Part shown: positions 9,489 to 18,206 of the stretch, piece after piece | Layout: every line of letters starts with the position of its first letter | Numbering within the stretch: the stretch's first letter is position 1 | Origin: Oscillospiraceae bacterium | Lineage (GTDB): Bacteria; Bacillota; Clostridia; Oscillospirales; Oscillospiraceae | DNA length: 64,000 nucleotides | Direction: 5' to 3' | Assembly (NCBI GenBank): GCA_017416245.1 | Contig: JAFQCX010000010.1 | Location: 36,410 to 100,409 of the forward strand | The notes under the pieces: model-generated | The model's database searches: none | What the model saw: the letters and a program-made list of their open reading frames with translations, nothing else | Told to the model about the DNA's origin: nothing | Made by a program: the position numbers and the translations under genes

Positions 9489-10685
9489 TTATTTTAAGCT
9501 GAAACGTCCGCCGGGATGCTTGTAAATCAAGCCCTTTATGGCGAGCATTGTAAGTATTGACAACACCTTTGACGATGGCCAGTTCAGCTTGGCGATCAGC
9601 TCCGCAGGCTCTTGGGGCTGGCGGTTAAGCTGAGCCAAAACAGTCTTCTCCTCTTCGTTAAGGGCAGGATGTCTGTTTTCTAACACACTATACGGGGAAT
9701 TTTCTTTGTTGTCAATGGGTTTTTTCCCGAACGCCTCCGCTTCCGGCAAATTCTCCCCGGGCAAAGCTGAGGTTTGCGCCACCTTTGCAGGCGCAGATTC
9801 TCCTGCAAACAAGGGCATTTTTGTATATTTCTGCACCTGATCAGGATAGAGGATCTCATAGATGCTCACCACATCCCACCCGGACAAGGCAGGAATTGCG
9901 CCCTCCTGCAGCAGGGCATTGCTGCCCTCACAGGTGGGTGTGTTGATATTTCCGGGCACAACAAACACATCTCTGCCCTGCTCCAAAGCCCGCTGGGCAG
10001 TGATCAGCGCGCCACTCTTCTTAGGTGCTTCCACAACTAAGACACCGTTGCTGATACCGCTGATAATGCGGTTTCTGGCAGGGAAATGCCAGGGGATACT
10101 CTCCGCCTCCGGCGGGTATTCAGAAAGCAGGCAGCCGTTTTGAACAGTCTGCTCAAAGAGTCTGCGGTTATGGCGGGGATAGACCACGTCCACACCACAG
10201 CCAAGCACACCGATCACCGGGTAGCCTGCCTCCAACGCCCCCTGCATTGCCGCAGTGTCTGCGCCCGATGCGCCGCCGGACACCACATAGCCGCCACAGG
10301 AGGCGATTTGCTTGCCCATTTGGTGGGCGATCTGCAACCCGTAGGCAGATGCCTTTCGTGTGCCGACCACGCCTATGAACGGCGCCCTCTCCCAATCCGG
10401 CAGGACACCTTTATAATATAGTAATAGGGGCGCATCCGATGTATTCCGCAATCTGGGCGGGTACGCGGTGTCTGCTATGGGAAGCAGCTTGATCCCCTTT
10501 TTGTTGCACTTTTGTAAAATCTGCTGGGCGGTATGTAAATCTTTATCCTTGATCCCATACTTTGCCAAAATACTGTCTGCGCTGTGAAACAGCTCTTCCG
10601 GGTCGCGAAAACGCTCCAAAAGGCGGTGTTTATCCATCAGAGATATATCCTTTAGCTCTGCAAACCATATCCAATGGAGTAGCAT
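9489..10685 (-). CDS. dprA: DNA-protecting protein DprA (Smf)
   Basis: A 398-residue single-strand DNA-binding protein that loads RecA during natural transformation, also found in non-competent species. The Rossmann core shows VVGTRKASAYG, SGGASGADTAA, VLGCGVDVVYP and FPARNRIISG. An N-terminal helical SAM-like part covers about residues 1-90, and a C-terminal winged helix (about 330-395, ending in YKHPGGRFSL) is present. AAAGGGTGAG precedes the ATG. It sits directly before topA, the usual clostridial order. Confidence 0.96.
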   Translation of the reverse strand: MLLHWIWFAELKDISLMDKHRLLERFRDPEELFHSADSILAKYGIKDKDLHTAQQILQKCNKKGIKLLPIADTAYPPRLRNTSDAPLLLYYKGVLPDWERAPFIGVVGTRKASAYGLQIAHQMGKQIASCGGYVVSGGASGADTAAMQGALEAGYPVIGVLGCGVDVVYPRHNRRLFEQTVQNGCLLSEYPPEAESIPWHFPARNRIISGISNGVLVVEAPKKSGALITAQRALEQGRDVFVVPGNINTPTCEGSNALLQEGAIPALSGWDVVSIYEILYPDQVQKYTKMPLFAGESAPAKVAQTSALPGENLPEAEAFGKKPIDNKENSPYSVLENRHPALNEEEKTVLAQLNRQPQEPAELIAKLNWPSSKVLSILTMLAIKGLIYKHPGGRFSLK

Positions 10686-10703
10686 TTTCTCACCCTTTCG
10701 CTT

Positions 10704-11450
10704 TTATTTTTTCATTTGCCACATCACAATGGCGGCGGCAATTGCCGCGTTCAGAGATTCACAGTTGGGATTCATAGGAATGATCAAGCTGCGCTGGGCG
10801 CTATCCAAGATCTCCCTGCGGACACCCTGCCCCTCACTGCCGATGACCACTGCCATGGTATGAAGGGGCGCTTCCCGCAGATCCTTAGCGCTTTCGTTCA
10901 AGGCGGTGACACCGATGGGGATCTCTGCCTGCCGGCAGGCTTCTTTTGCCTCCTGCCAGGTGGTCTGCACAATGTCCATACGAAACACTGCGCCCATAGA
11001 GGCTCTGACTACCTTATGACTGTAAGGGTCTGCGCAGCCCTCTAAAAGCGCCACGGGAACCCCCAGCGCGTCAGCCGTTCTCAAAATCGTGCCCAGATTT
11101 CCCGGGTCCTGGATTCCGTCCAGCAAAAGCATTCCCGCCTTGGGCGCAAAGGCTTTTTTCTCAGGAAGGCGGCACACAAACAGCGCCCCCTGGGGGCTTT
11201 GCATAGGAGAGATGGATTCCATCACATCCATAGGCACGACCACCGTGCGCACACCCTGGGGGATCTCCATCTGCACATCTTCGGATAAAATCACGGCATC
11301 CAATCCGTCCCACCAACGAATCGCCTCCTGCAGAAGCTTTGTTCCGTCTGCCACGAACAGGCCCGTCTGCTCCCGCTCTTTTCGAGAGGACAGGAGCTTT
11401 TTTACCTGCTGCAGAAAGGGGTTTTTCCTGGAAGTGATCAATTCTCTCAT
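10704..11450 (-). CDS. TrmH/SpoU-family rRNA 2'-O-methyltransferase
   Basis: A 248-residue SPOUT methyltransferase. The N-terminal substrate-binding part (residues 1-95, beginning ITSRKNPFLQQVKKL) is followed by the knotted catalytic domain with motif 1 LDGIQDPGNLGTILRTADA, motif 2 VIGSEGQGV and motif 3 IPMNPNCESLNAAIAAAI. It resembles the RlmB/YsgA group, which methylates a 23S rRNA ribose; the exact nucleotide cannot be told. The start overlaps the end of ktrA by 4 bp and there is no clear Shine-Dalgarno site, so translation is probably coupled. Confidence 0.92.
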   Translation of the reverse strand: MRELITSRKNPFLQQVKKLLSSRKEREQTGLFVADGTKLLQEAIRWWDGLDAVILSEDVQMEIPQGVRTVVVPMDVMESISPMQSPQGALFVCRLPEKKAFAPKAGMLLLDGIQDPGNLGTILRTADALGVPVALLEGCADPYSHKVVRASMGAVFRMDIVQTTWQEAKEACRQAEIPIGVTALNESAKDLREAPLHTMAVVIGSEGQGVRREILDSAQRSLIIPMNPNCESLNAAIAAAIVMWQMKK

Positions 11451-12094
11451 AGCTTTTGCACCGCGTTCAACGCTTCGGATTCTCCTAAAATAACCATTAC
11501 GTCTCCGGGCAGGATCTCGTAATCTGCGCCGGGGGCTACGTTGATGTTGCTCCCCTGCTTTACGGCAATGATATTGACACCCAGCTTTGCCCGCACGTTC
11601 AAGTCCTTCAGACTCTTGCCGATCCAGGACGCCGGCGCCGGCACTTCAATGATGCCGCAGGCATTGGAAAGCTCAATGTAATCCAGCACATTGTTGCTGG
11701 ACAGGCTTCTTGCCAAACGGTTTGCCTGCTCCTGCTCAGGGATCACTACTCTGTCCGCGCCCAGCTTTAAAAGCACCTGCCGGTGGGTTTCGTCGTGGGC
11801 CTTACAAATTACGTAGGGGATTCCCAGCTCCTTCAAATTCATGGTTGCCAAAACGGAATCGCCCAGGCTGTCGCCAATGGCAACGATGGCGCAATCAAAA
11901 TTCTTTGCGCCCAAGGCCTTCAGCACCTCTTTATCCCGGGCATCACCAACCACCGCCTGGGTAACCTGGCTGCTGACCTGCTGGACCAGCTCGCTTTTAA
12001 AGTCAATAGCCAGCACCTCGCAGCCCAATTCACACAGACGGCAAGCTACCTCGCTGCCAAAGCGTCCCAAACCTACAACTATATAAGATTTCAT
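11447..12094 (-). CDS. ktrA: Potassium uptake regulatory subunit KtrA (RCK protein)
   Basis: A 215-residue cytoplasmic gating ring subunit of the Ktr potassium transporter. The N-terminal RCK domain carries the nucleotide-binding GLGRFG (residues 8-13) and an acidic AIDFKSE; the RCK_C domain covers about residues 135-215. In other Firmicutes RCK_C binds cyclic di-AMP and closes the transporter. A strong site (GGAGGTAAGC) precedes the ATG. It lies 20 nt after ktrB, its membrane partner, in one operon. Confidence 0.95.
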   Translation of the reverse strand: MKSYIVVGLGRFGSEVACRLCELGCEVLAIDFKSELVQQVSSQVTQAVVGDARDKEVLKALGAKNFDCAIVAIGDSLGDSVLATMNLKELGIPYVICKAHDETHRQVLLKLGADRVVIPEQEQANRLARSLSSNNVLDYIELSNACGIIEVPAPASWIGKSLKDLNVRAKLGVNIIAVKQGSNINVAPGADYEILPGDVMVILGESEALNAVQKL

Positions 12095-12114
12095 TGCTTA
12101 CCTCCTACTCAAAC

Positions 12115-13494
12115 CTAACCAATCAACAAATTGGTATCTGCATAACGGAAGCGATCCTCCGCTTTATTACCCATTAAGAAGCCCAGACTGATGGTCAGTA
12201 CGCCCACCCGTCCGAAATACATAAACAAAATCACCAGCAGCTGCGCCGGAGCACCCATCACTGTGGTAGCGCCGGTTGTCAATCCTACCGTTGCCAAGGC
12301 GGAAACCGCTTCATACAGGCCATCCACAAAGGGCACAGAAGAGGTTGCTGCGATGAAAAAGCCGCCGAAAAATGCCAAGCTTACCATGATAAAGAAAATA
12401 GTCATTGCATCGGTTGCTTTGTTGTCGGGAATGGTGCGGTGGAACAGATGCACCGAGGATTTGCCCCGGGCTTTAGTCCAGATAAACAGCACCAGCACCA
12501 CAAATGTGACGGTTTTTAAGCCGCCGGCTGTAGAGCCGGAGGAGCCGCCGATCAGCATAACCACCATAGATGCTGCCTTTGCGCCATCGGTGAGCAACCC
12601 TTGATCCAGGGACGCAAAGCCTGCCGTCCGAAGGGTCACCGTTTGGAAAAACCCGTTGAGGATCTTCTGCCAAACAGGCATCCCCCCCAAGGTATCGGGA
12701 TTGTTCCATTCCAGCAAAAGTATCAGACCTGTGCCGATCGTAATGATAGCGGCGGTAGCGATCAGCACCAGCTTGGTGTAAACGCTAAACTTTTTGAAGG
12801 AACGGACTCTTGCCAGCTCCTCCCAAACGAAAAAGCCCAAGCCGCCTACGGTGATAAGCACCATTAAAGTGATCAGCACCACAGGGTCATCGTTAAAGGC
12901 AATCACACTCTGCCCCGGCGCAACAGATCCGAAGATATCAAATCCTGCATTGCAAAAGGCAGACACAGCGTGGAACACACCCCAAATCGCCGCTTGCCGG
13001 AAGCCGTAGTCAGGCAAGAAATGCAGGCATAACACTGCCGCGCCCAACAGCTGGATGCTCAGCGACCCAAAAATCACGATCCGTTGCAGCTGCACAACAC
13101 CGTGCATATCGTTCAGGCTCATTGCCTGCGCCATCACCATACGCTGCTTCAGCCCCACCTTGCGGCGGAACAGGAAAATTACCAAAGAAGCCGCAGACAT
13201 AAAGCCCAAGCCGCCGATCTCGATCAGAAGCAGAATGATAGTCTGTCCAAAGCCGCTCCACTGACTCCACGTATCAAAGAGCACCAGGCCTGTTACACAG
13301 GTAGCGGAGGTGGCAGTAAACAAAGCAGGAAGAATTCCACAGGATCCTCCATTCCGGGAGGAGATGGGCAGGCTCAGCAAAACTGTTCCCAGCAGGATGA
13401 TTCCCGCAAACGTCAGCGCAATGATCTGCGTTGTGGACAAGCGCAACTTTCTTGCCCGTTTCCATAGGCGCAGCGTTCTGTTTTCGCCGGACAT
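12115..13494 (-). CDS. ktrB: Potassium transporter membrane subunit KtrB (TrkH family)
   Basis: A 459-residue pore-forming subunit with about eight to ten membrane helices and four degenerate P-loops; TSATCVTGL, FNDDP/GGLGFF, GSSGSTAGGLKT and VGLTTGAT mark the selectivity-filter regions. It imports K+ with Na+ or H+. I place the start at the second ATG (13494) because AGGAGGA is 7 nt upstream, while the first ATG (13500) directly abuts that site. A near-consensus promoter lies at 13536-13563. GdpP, which degrades c-di-AMP, is encoded elsewhere in this window. Confidence 0.95.
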   Translation of the reverse strand: MSGENRTLRLWKRARKLRLSTTQIIALTFAGIILLGTVLLSLPISSRNGGSCGILPALFTATSATCVTGLVLFDTWSQWSGFGQTIILLLIEIGGLGFMSAASLVIFLFRRKVGLKQRMVMAQAMSLNDMHGVVQLQRIVIFGSLSIQLLGAAVLCLHFLPDYGFRQAAIWGVFHAVSAFCNAGFDIFGSVAPGQSVIAFNDDPVVLITLMVLITVGGLGFFVWEELARVRSFKKFSVYTKLVLIATAAIITIGTGLILLLEWNNPDTLGGMPVWQKILNGFFQTVTLRTAGFASLDQGLLTDGAKAASMVVMLIGGSSGSTAGGLKTVTFVVLVLFIWTKARGKSSVHLFHRTIPDNKATDAMTIFFIMVSLAFFGGFFIAATSSVPFVDGLYEAVSALATVGLTTGATTVMGAPAQLLVILFMYFGRVGVLTISLGFLMGNKAEDRFRYADTNLLIG

Positions 13495-13535
13495 TGTCAT
13501 TCCTCCTTTTGCTTACAATAAGGGTATTCTACCTT

Positions 13536-13563
13536 ATTATACCAACTTTACTCCACTTTGCAA
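13536..13563 (-). promoter_or_regulatory. Promoter of the ktrB-ktrA operon
   Basis: On the minus strand TTGCAA (13563-13558), 16-nt spacer, TATAAT (13541-13536), about 42 nt before the ktrB ATG. It probably also drives the rRNA methyltransferase, and perhaps dprA-topA, since no terminator is visible between them. Confidence 0.8.
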
Positions 13564-13579
13564 GCAGGTTTTAAAACGA

Positions 13580-13606
13580 ACCACCCTCGGGAAGCTCCCG
13601 AGGGTA
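13580..13606 (-). terminator. Terminator after the lipoprotein gene
   Basis: Perfect stem ACCCTCGGGA/TCCCGAGGGT just past the stop at 13612, followed on the minus strand by a T-rich tract. Confidence 0.85.
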
Positions 13607-13611
13607 GTGTT

Positions 13612-15417
13612 TTATTCCTTCACAAAGGCCAGGGATGTGTCTAAATATTGCTCCCATACGTAGGTGTCGGTTTTCTTATCCAGATTGTATGCTTCACGAA
13701 TACCTGTGCACACCCGCAGAAGCTTCGCCTTCATAGCGGGGGATGCAAACATCTCGGCGTTATCCGGCAGCATTGCGTGATAGAAAATTTTGCATCTGTC
13801 CTCGTGGGGATAGGTTACCGCAATTTCCTCTGCAAAGACACGGGTCTCTCCCTCCAGGTATGCAGGATCGATCTCCACCTCCGCCCCGTAGGTATAGGCA
13901 AAGCCCTCCGGATTCAGTTGATTCCAGTTATCAAAGTCGCGGCTGTTGCCCAAAACACGACTGTCAATGGCATAGGCCATACCTTGGATCAGCGCCTTTA
14001 CAGGATCGGCCTTCACTGAGATCAGCACCCAGCAATCTCCTTCCTCCCAGAACTGCGCCCAATCCTTATCCTCGTCGATGCTCTGCACCAAAGCAATTTG
14101 GATCCAGCCCTTCTCCACGGTTTTCTGCAAAAACTTACTGGGAAACTGAGCCAGGACAGGCTCTATCTGATCCAGGATGTTTCTGATCGTTTGGGGCTTA
14201 TGCTCCGCAACCAGCGTGTGTCCGCCGGTATGCTTTACCGCATCCTCCCAAAACAGTACCTTTACGCCGTATTTCTTTTGGTACTCGTCTGCATAGGTGC
14301 GGCAATCGGTCAGACCCTGGGTATCCGGGTTTCGGGGGGTATAAAGGGTGCCGATATATACATTTTCATCTTCCACCGGCGTTTTTGTGATATCCCAGCG
14401 GTAAATGGTGCTGGTTGCATCTGTTGCCAGCATCCAAATATACGTTCCGTCACTATAGAATTTAGACGGAGATTTGGTATAAGGAATCGTTACCTGGGCG
14501 GTGCGCTTTCCTGCCTTCAGGTCGTAATAGGTAAGCTCAAGACCCTCTTCGGTCTCTACGTAATCCACCACGCCTCCCATAGGCATAATGGCTGCACGGC
14601 CTGCGGTTTTATCCTGTGGCAGATCCGGCGCCAGGAAGCTATGGGATTCCCCGCCTCTGGTGCCATACACCAAATGGCGGACTGTGCCATCCTGCCAGCT
14701 TACAAAGTATTCTGCGCCGCTGGTCTGCAGATTGGAGATCCCCGCGCCTCTTGTAAGAGGCTGGCCGGTTTCCGTAGAAATGTATTCCATATAGGCGTTG
14801 CCTGCTTCGTCTGTAAACTGGCACAGCAGCACCGCGCCGTCAAAATATGTGCCCAGCAGCATACGGCTTGCGGCTGCCTGCTGACGAATCAGACGGGATA
14901 TCCCTGTGGATAGATCAAGCGCGCGCACCTCGCTGCCCACAGCATAATACACTTCATTTTTTGCAAGGCAAATCACAGGCTGACCCACGATCCCCTCCGG
15001 CAGAACCACTTCGGTAACACGCTGCAGCTGGGGATTCAAAACCACCACCTGTCTTGTGGCCGTCAGGTAATAGGCCATACCCGTACTGGCCGTATCCACA
15101 ACAGAAACGGCTGTCACATCGCCTGTTTCCAAGGTAGCAATTACCTCGCCCTTATCTCCCGCCAGAACGGTCAGACCCTTTTGGCCCATAACCAGCAGGT
15201 TTGCGCCAATGCCGGTCATACCAAAATAGGTATCATTGCTCAGCATATACATACGTACTGCCCCTGCGCTCTGCAGCTCAGCAGCGCTATCCGGCACATA
15301 TAAGCCGGTGGTCTCCTCCGCCTGGGTAGACGTTTCCATATCATCCGTTACGGGCGCTCTTCTTCCGCAGCCCGCCAGCAGCAATGCCGCCAACAGAAGT
15401 ATGCATAGTCGCTTCAT
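13612..15417 (-). CDS. Lipoprotein with propeller-like domain and degenerate peptidase-like C-terminus
   Basis: A 601-residue exported protein. The N-terminus is a lipoprotein signal (hydrophobic stretch then LLAGC, Cys17). A Ser/Thr/Glu linker and then repeated beta-strand units (about residues 45-350) suggest a beta-propeller. The C-terminal third (about 355-601) resembles secreted putative metallopeptidases: MAYAIDSRVLG followed by WNQLNPEGFAYTYG sits where active relatives, as I remember them, have a His-Glu-x-x-His helix (HExxH). Here that helix reads IQGMAYAID, so zinc binding is probably lost. Function unknown. It follows the 57-residue acidic protein directly (AAGGAG upstream of ATG) and has its own terminator. 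Confidence 0.75.
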   Translation of the reverse strand: MKRLCILLLAALLLAGCGRRAPVTDDMETSTQAEETTGLYVPDSAAELQSAGAVRMYMLSNDTYFGMTGIGANLLVMGQKGLTVLAGDKGEVIATLETGDVTAVSVVDTASTGMAYYLTATRQVVVLNPQLQRVTEVVLPEGIVGQPVICLAKNEVYYAVGSEVRALDLSTGISRLIRQQAAASRMLLGTYFDGAVLLCQFTDEAGNAYMEYISTETGQPLTRGAGISNLQTSGAEYFVSWQDGTVRHLVYGTRGGESHSFLAPDLPQDKTAGRAAIMPMGGVVDYVETEEGLELTYYDLKAGKRTAQVTIPYTKSPSKFYSDGTYIWMLATDATSTIYRWDITKTPVEDENVYIGTLYTPRNPDTQGLTDCRTYADEYQKKYGVKVLFWEDAVKHTGGHTLVAEHKPQTIRNILDQIEPVLAQFPSKFLQKTVEKGWIQIALVQSIDEDKDWAQFWEEGDCWVLISVKADPVKALIQGMAYAIDSRVLGNSRDFDNWNQLNPEGFAYTYGAEVEIDPAYLEGETRVFAEEIAVTYPHEDRCKIFYHAMLPDNAEMFASPAMKAKLLRVCTGIREAYNLDKKTDTYVWEQYLDTSLAFVKE

Positions 15418-15591
15418 TTACTGTCTCCTTGCCAATGTATAGTCATCTCCCTGCCGATAGTAGGGGCAGCGAGGCTTGGGATTGGTGTACAGGCGGTACA
15501 CCTCATCCTCGTCCAGATCCATTTTGCAGTAGTACTCATCATACTCTTCATCGTAATCGTAGTACCAACAGGTCTCGCACTCATTTTCCAT
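15418..15591 (-). CDS. Small acidic Cys protein (resembles DUF6472 family)
   Basis: A 57-residue protein beginning MENECETCWYYDYDEEYDEY, very rich in Asp, Glu and Tyr, with four Cys (CxxC near residue 5, Cys22, Cys42) that could hold a metal. The ATG lies 11 bp inside the end of the DUF1643 gene, and the stop touches the lipoprotein start with none to spare, so it is well packed in the operon. Small proteins of this pattern are frequent in clostridia; I recall them as DUF6472, but the name should be checked. Function is unknown. Confidence 0.75.
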   Translation of the reverse strand: MENECETCWYYDYDEEYDEYYCKMDLDEDEVYRLYTNPKPRCPYYRQGDDYTLARRQ

Positions 15592-16204
15592 AACCCAAAC
15601 TCCTTAAATAGTTCTGCACATCAAAGGGACGGATCTTTTCATCCTTGCGCAAATACAGCGGATGGTGAGGATGCCCTTTTTTGCTCACCTTGCCGGCGCA
15701 GTACCAGCTTGCTCCGCAGGCTTGTCCCACCGCCAGCATATCCTGCAGGCATTGGCTCAGGTAGTCCCGCTTTTCAATGATCGTACCCCACGCCGCCCAC
15801 ACAGAGGGCTTTTCCGAGATGGACAGCACGTAACGAAAGGCCTCCAGATTCTCCCGGTGGAGCTGCATATTGCAAAACTGCTCCATAGTGTCCGGGTCTG
15901 TAGCCCTTTGGGCATACACATTGAACATAATAAAGCTGTCAAAACCGTTGCCCAGGGCGATCCGTTCCACAGACTTCAGGGTATTGTCCAAATCCCCCGG
16001 CTGGGCTGTGGAGGGATTAATGCCGATGCAGATCAGCGGGTTTTTCCCCCGGGTGCCCAATATGTAACGGTATTCCGAATAAAAATTGGGGGCATACAGC
16101 CATTTCTTTACGTCATATTCTTCGTTAGGCTGGTTTGCCGACTTTATGGCCTGTTGGAAGGTCACCAGCTCTATCTTGTCGGTCGTAACCGAAGGTATGT
16201 GCAT
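15581..16204 (-). CDS. DUF1643 domain protein
   Basis: A 207-residue cytoplasmic protein. The core matches DUF1643: LICIGINPSTAQPGDLDNT, FIMFNVYAQRATDP and a C-terminal KKGHPHHPLYL segment rich in His. The family has no proven function; it is found in phage and bacterial genomes and may bind nucleic acid or nucleotides. I chose the ATG at 16204 because AAGGAGAG lies 6 nt upstream; the frame extends further up to 16225. It lies 11 nt downstream of the 5-formyl-THF cyclo-ligase stop and overlaps the next small gene. Confidence 0.85.
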   Translation of the reverse strand: MHIPSVTTDKIELVTFQQAIKSANQPNEEYDVKKWLYAPNFYSEYRYILGTRGKNPLICIGINPSTAQPGDLDNTLKSVERIALGNGFDSFIMFNVYAQRATDPDTMEQFCNMQLHRENLEAFRYVLSISEKPSVWAAWGTIIEKRDYLSQCLQDMLAVGQACGASWYCAGKVSKKGHPHHPLYLRKDEKIRPFDVQNYLRSLGYGK

Positions 16205-16215
16205 AGTTTCTCTCC

Positions 16216-16749
16216 TTATGCCCACAAAACCGTATCCACGGGAATGTCATAGTCCTCTGTGGGCAGGTGCTCTACGATTTGAAAATCATAACAAAGTGCC
16301 AACGTGGGATGATCCGGCTCTTCTGCCAAAAAGCGGTCGTAGAAGCCGCCGCCGTAGCCAATGCGGTCGCCCTTTTTCGTGAAAGCAACGCCGGGCATCA
16401 GTACCAAAGCGGTCTTGTCCTCCGCAACAGGAGTATCCGCCACAGGCTCGGGGATCCCCATACTGTTTTTCTCCACCTGAGAAAGGTCGTCTAAGTACAA
16501 AAATTTCATAGTATCCCCATAGATTTTGGGAACTGCCACTTTTTTGCCGTCCCGGAGCGCCTGCTCCAGCATAGGTACTGTACGCACCTCCTGATTGTAG
16601 GGCAGGTAGCCGTATACGGTCTTCGCATTTTGGTAGGCCTCGGTGCTCAGAAACAGCTCGCCCAGCTTTTCACTGCGGGAGATGATTTCCTCTCGGGTCA
16701 TCGCCCGTTTCTTCTCCCGAATTTCTTTGCGCAAAGCCTTTTTATCCAT
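16216..16749 (-). CDS. 5-formyltetrahydrofolate cyclo-ligase
   Basis: A 177-residue enzyme that converts 5-formyl-THF to 5,10-methenyl-THF with ATP. The N-terminal KKALRKEIREKKRAM helix, the PYNQEVRT segment and the C-terminal LMPGVAFTKKGDRIGYGGGFYDRFL loop are diagnostic; the last holds the substrate and phosphate contacts. Length is typical. It overlaps the end of the XRE membrane protein by 8 bp. Two other folate-linked steps are in the window (TrmFO uses methylene-THF), but no operon link is seen. Confidence 0.95.
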   Translation of the reverse strand: MDKKALRKEIREKKRAMTREEIISRSEKLGELFLSTEAYQNAKTVYGYLPYNQEVRTVPMLEQALRDGKKVAVPKIYGDTMKFLYLDDLSQVEKNSMGIPEPVADTPVAEDKTALVLMPGVAFTKKGDRIGYGGGFYDRFLAEEPDHPTLALCYDFQIVEHLPTEDYDIPVDTVLWA

Positions 16750-17392
16750 TTTGCTCCTCCTTGGGTGTCTTCCGGAATAGACGGAACCACAGAAGCACCG
16801 CCAGCTGTCCGGGAATGCCCAGCAGGAACAGTTTCCAGATATTCAGGTGCGCAAACAGCAAAAGAGACATATACAGACTCAGCAGGCTGCCCCACGCAAT
16901 GACGGAAACAAGTGTTTTGTTCCAGCGGAAATCGTGCCAGGCAGACCGCAGGCTCAGCAGAACAATGGCATTTGCGGGAATGGCGTAAATGAAAGCAATC
17001 CAGCTCTTGGCAATTCCCAGAGAGGAAATGATCACAAACAGCAGCAGCGCCACAAACCACACCAGCAGAGAGCTCAGGCCCAAAATACTTAATTTGTCTG
17101 CCTTCCGCTTCAGAGTCTTCTCCACTGCTTTTTCCATTTTTCCCACTACTGCGCCTGTTTCCTCCGGCAGCTCATTGGGATCTGTCAGCAAATCATTCAC
17201 CGTTATACCAAAGAGCTCCGCCAGCTGCACCAGAGTCAGCACGTCGGGCATAGACTCCCCACGTTCCCACTTGGACACCGCTTTGTCGGAATAATTCAGC
17301 TTCTCCGCAAGGCCCATTTGGGTCAGTCCCTGCTGTTTCCGATAGGCGGCTATATTGGAGCCAATGATGGCTTTTAATTTCTCGTCGTGCAT
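16742..17392 (-). CDS. Membrane-anchored XRE-family regulator
   Basis: A 216-residue protein with an N-terminal helix-turn-helix (about residues 5-60; LTQMGLAEKLNYSDKAVSKW), a short charged linker, and about four membrane helices in the second half (for example LGLSSLLVWFVALLLFVII). Such HTH-plus-membrane proteins probably sense something at the membrane, but the signal is unknown. I use the ATG at 17392, preceded by GGAGGA, rather than the earlier one at 17410. A consensus-like promoter lies directly upstream. No partner transporter is adjacent; downstream is the folate cyclo-ligase. Confidence 0.85.
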   Translation of the reverse strand: MHDEKLKAIIGSNIAAYRKQQGLTQMGLAEKLNYSDKAVSKWERGESMPDVLTLVQLAELFGITVNDLLTDPNELPEETGAVVGKMEKAVEKTLKRKADKLSILGLSSLLVWFVALLLFVIISSLGIAKSWIAFIYAIPANAIVLLSLRSAWHDFRWNKTLVSVIAWGSLLSLYMSLLLFAHLNIWKLFLLGIPGQLAVLLWFRLFRKTPKEEQNG

Positions 17393-17420
17393 AGGGTTCC
17401 TCCAGGACATAGTTTTCTAT

Positions 17421-17449
17421 ATTTTAACAGAAAACAGAAGATTTTTCAA
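17421..17449 (-). promoter_or_regulatory. Promoter of the XRE membrane regulator
   Basis: Minus strand TTGAAA (17449-17444), 17-nt spacer, TAAAAT (17426-17421), about 30 nt before the start codon. Confidence 0.75.
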
Positions 17450-17454
17450 CCATA

Positions 17455-17482
17455 GAAAAACGCCACCCTTCGGTGGCGTTTA
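17455..17482 (-). terminator. Terminator after the CBS protein gene
   Basis: Stem CGCCACC/GGTGGCG with a CTTC-type tetraloop and a T5 run on the minus strand, 6 nt beyond the CBS gene stop. Confidence 0.85.
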
Positions 17483-17486
17483 TGTA

Positions 17487-17900
17487 TCAGTTTTGGGGAA
17501 ACAGCTGTTCGTAGCAATACTTCATAACAGCGCTTCTGGTGACGATACCGATGAAGGTTTCCTTATCGTCCACCACCGGCACAAAGTTCTGTCCGCTGGC
17601 GCGCTGCACCAAATCGTGCATATTGGTGGTTACCCGAACGGGGACATTGTCCTTACGGCGGGTGATCTCCATAATGCGCCGCGCCTCTGCCTGGCGCATA
17701 TCCATATAGCACATATTTTTCAGCGCCCACAGCAGGTCACCCTCTGTTAAGGTGCCCCGGTACTCGCCCCGCTTGTTCAGAATGGGAAGCGCCGCGAAGC
17801 CGGATGCCTCCATTTTCTCCAAAGCCTGCCGTACTGTGTAGTCATCATATACGAAGGCGCACATCGCCTTCGGGGTCAGAAAGAATAGGATGTTATTCAT
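17487..17900 (-). CDS. Paired CBS-domain protein
   Basis: A 137-residue protein made of two CBS motifs (about residues 15-65 and 75-135), with FAALPILNKRGEYRGTLTEG and FVPVVDDKETFIGIVTR as the conserved strands. CBS pairs bind adenine nucleotides and act as energy or nucleotide sensors; no effector domain is attached. The open frame extends to 18092, but the start at 17900 has AAAGGAG 5 nt upstream and begins the domain; the extra N-terminal part is AT-rich and overlaps the probable promoter (-10 TATAAT at 17958-17953). It is monocistronic. Confidence 0.85.
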   Translation of the reverse strand: MNNILFFLTPKAMCAFVYDDYTVRQALEKMEASGFAALPILNKRGEYRGTLTEGDLLWALKNMCYMDMRQAEARRIMEITRRKDNVPVRVTTNMHDLVQRASGQNFVPVVDDKETFIGIVTRSAVMKYCYEQLFPQN

Positions 17901-18206
17901 AATTACTCCTTTAGCCTGAGCAATGGTCGGTGGCTTGCCTGCCATTAGTAATATTATAGCATAAAAATTGCAAATAAGCATATAAAATATCTGCAAACAA
18001 ATTGTAACGCCGCAGAAAAACAGCCCTGTTTTTTGTGTATATTGCACAAACACATTTCTGTTCTGCCCGAAAGCATTCGTCGAATTATGCAAACTCTACC
18101 GGGAGTAGATATGCCCTCTACTGCTACGATGGCGGAAAATTTGGCGGTAGGGTGTATTCTACCGAAGAAGCTGTTATACTGTTAGCAAAGGAAAGGCGGC
18201 GAAGTT
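17901..18206. promoter_or_regulatory. Divergent intergenic region, CBS / hemolysin III
   Basis: About 300 nt without a gene. On the minus strand a TATAAT lies at 17958-17953 for the CBS gene. On the plus strand TATACT at 18175-18180 is a likely -10 for the hemolysin-III gene. Between about 18093 and 18175 there are short complementary segments (TCTAC/GTAGA, GGTAG/CTACC) that could fold, but I do not recognise a known riboswitch. Confidence 0.45.

Noticed and set aside
18093-18206. Possible riboswitch before the hemolysin-III gene
   Set aside because: Some short complementary pieces exist, but no known consensus (yybP-ykoY, NiCo or others) could be matched.
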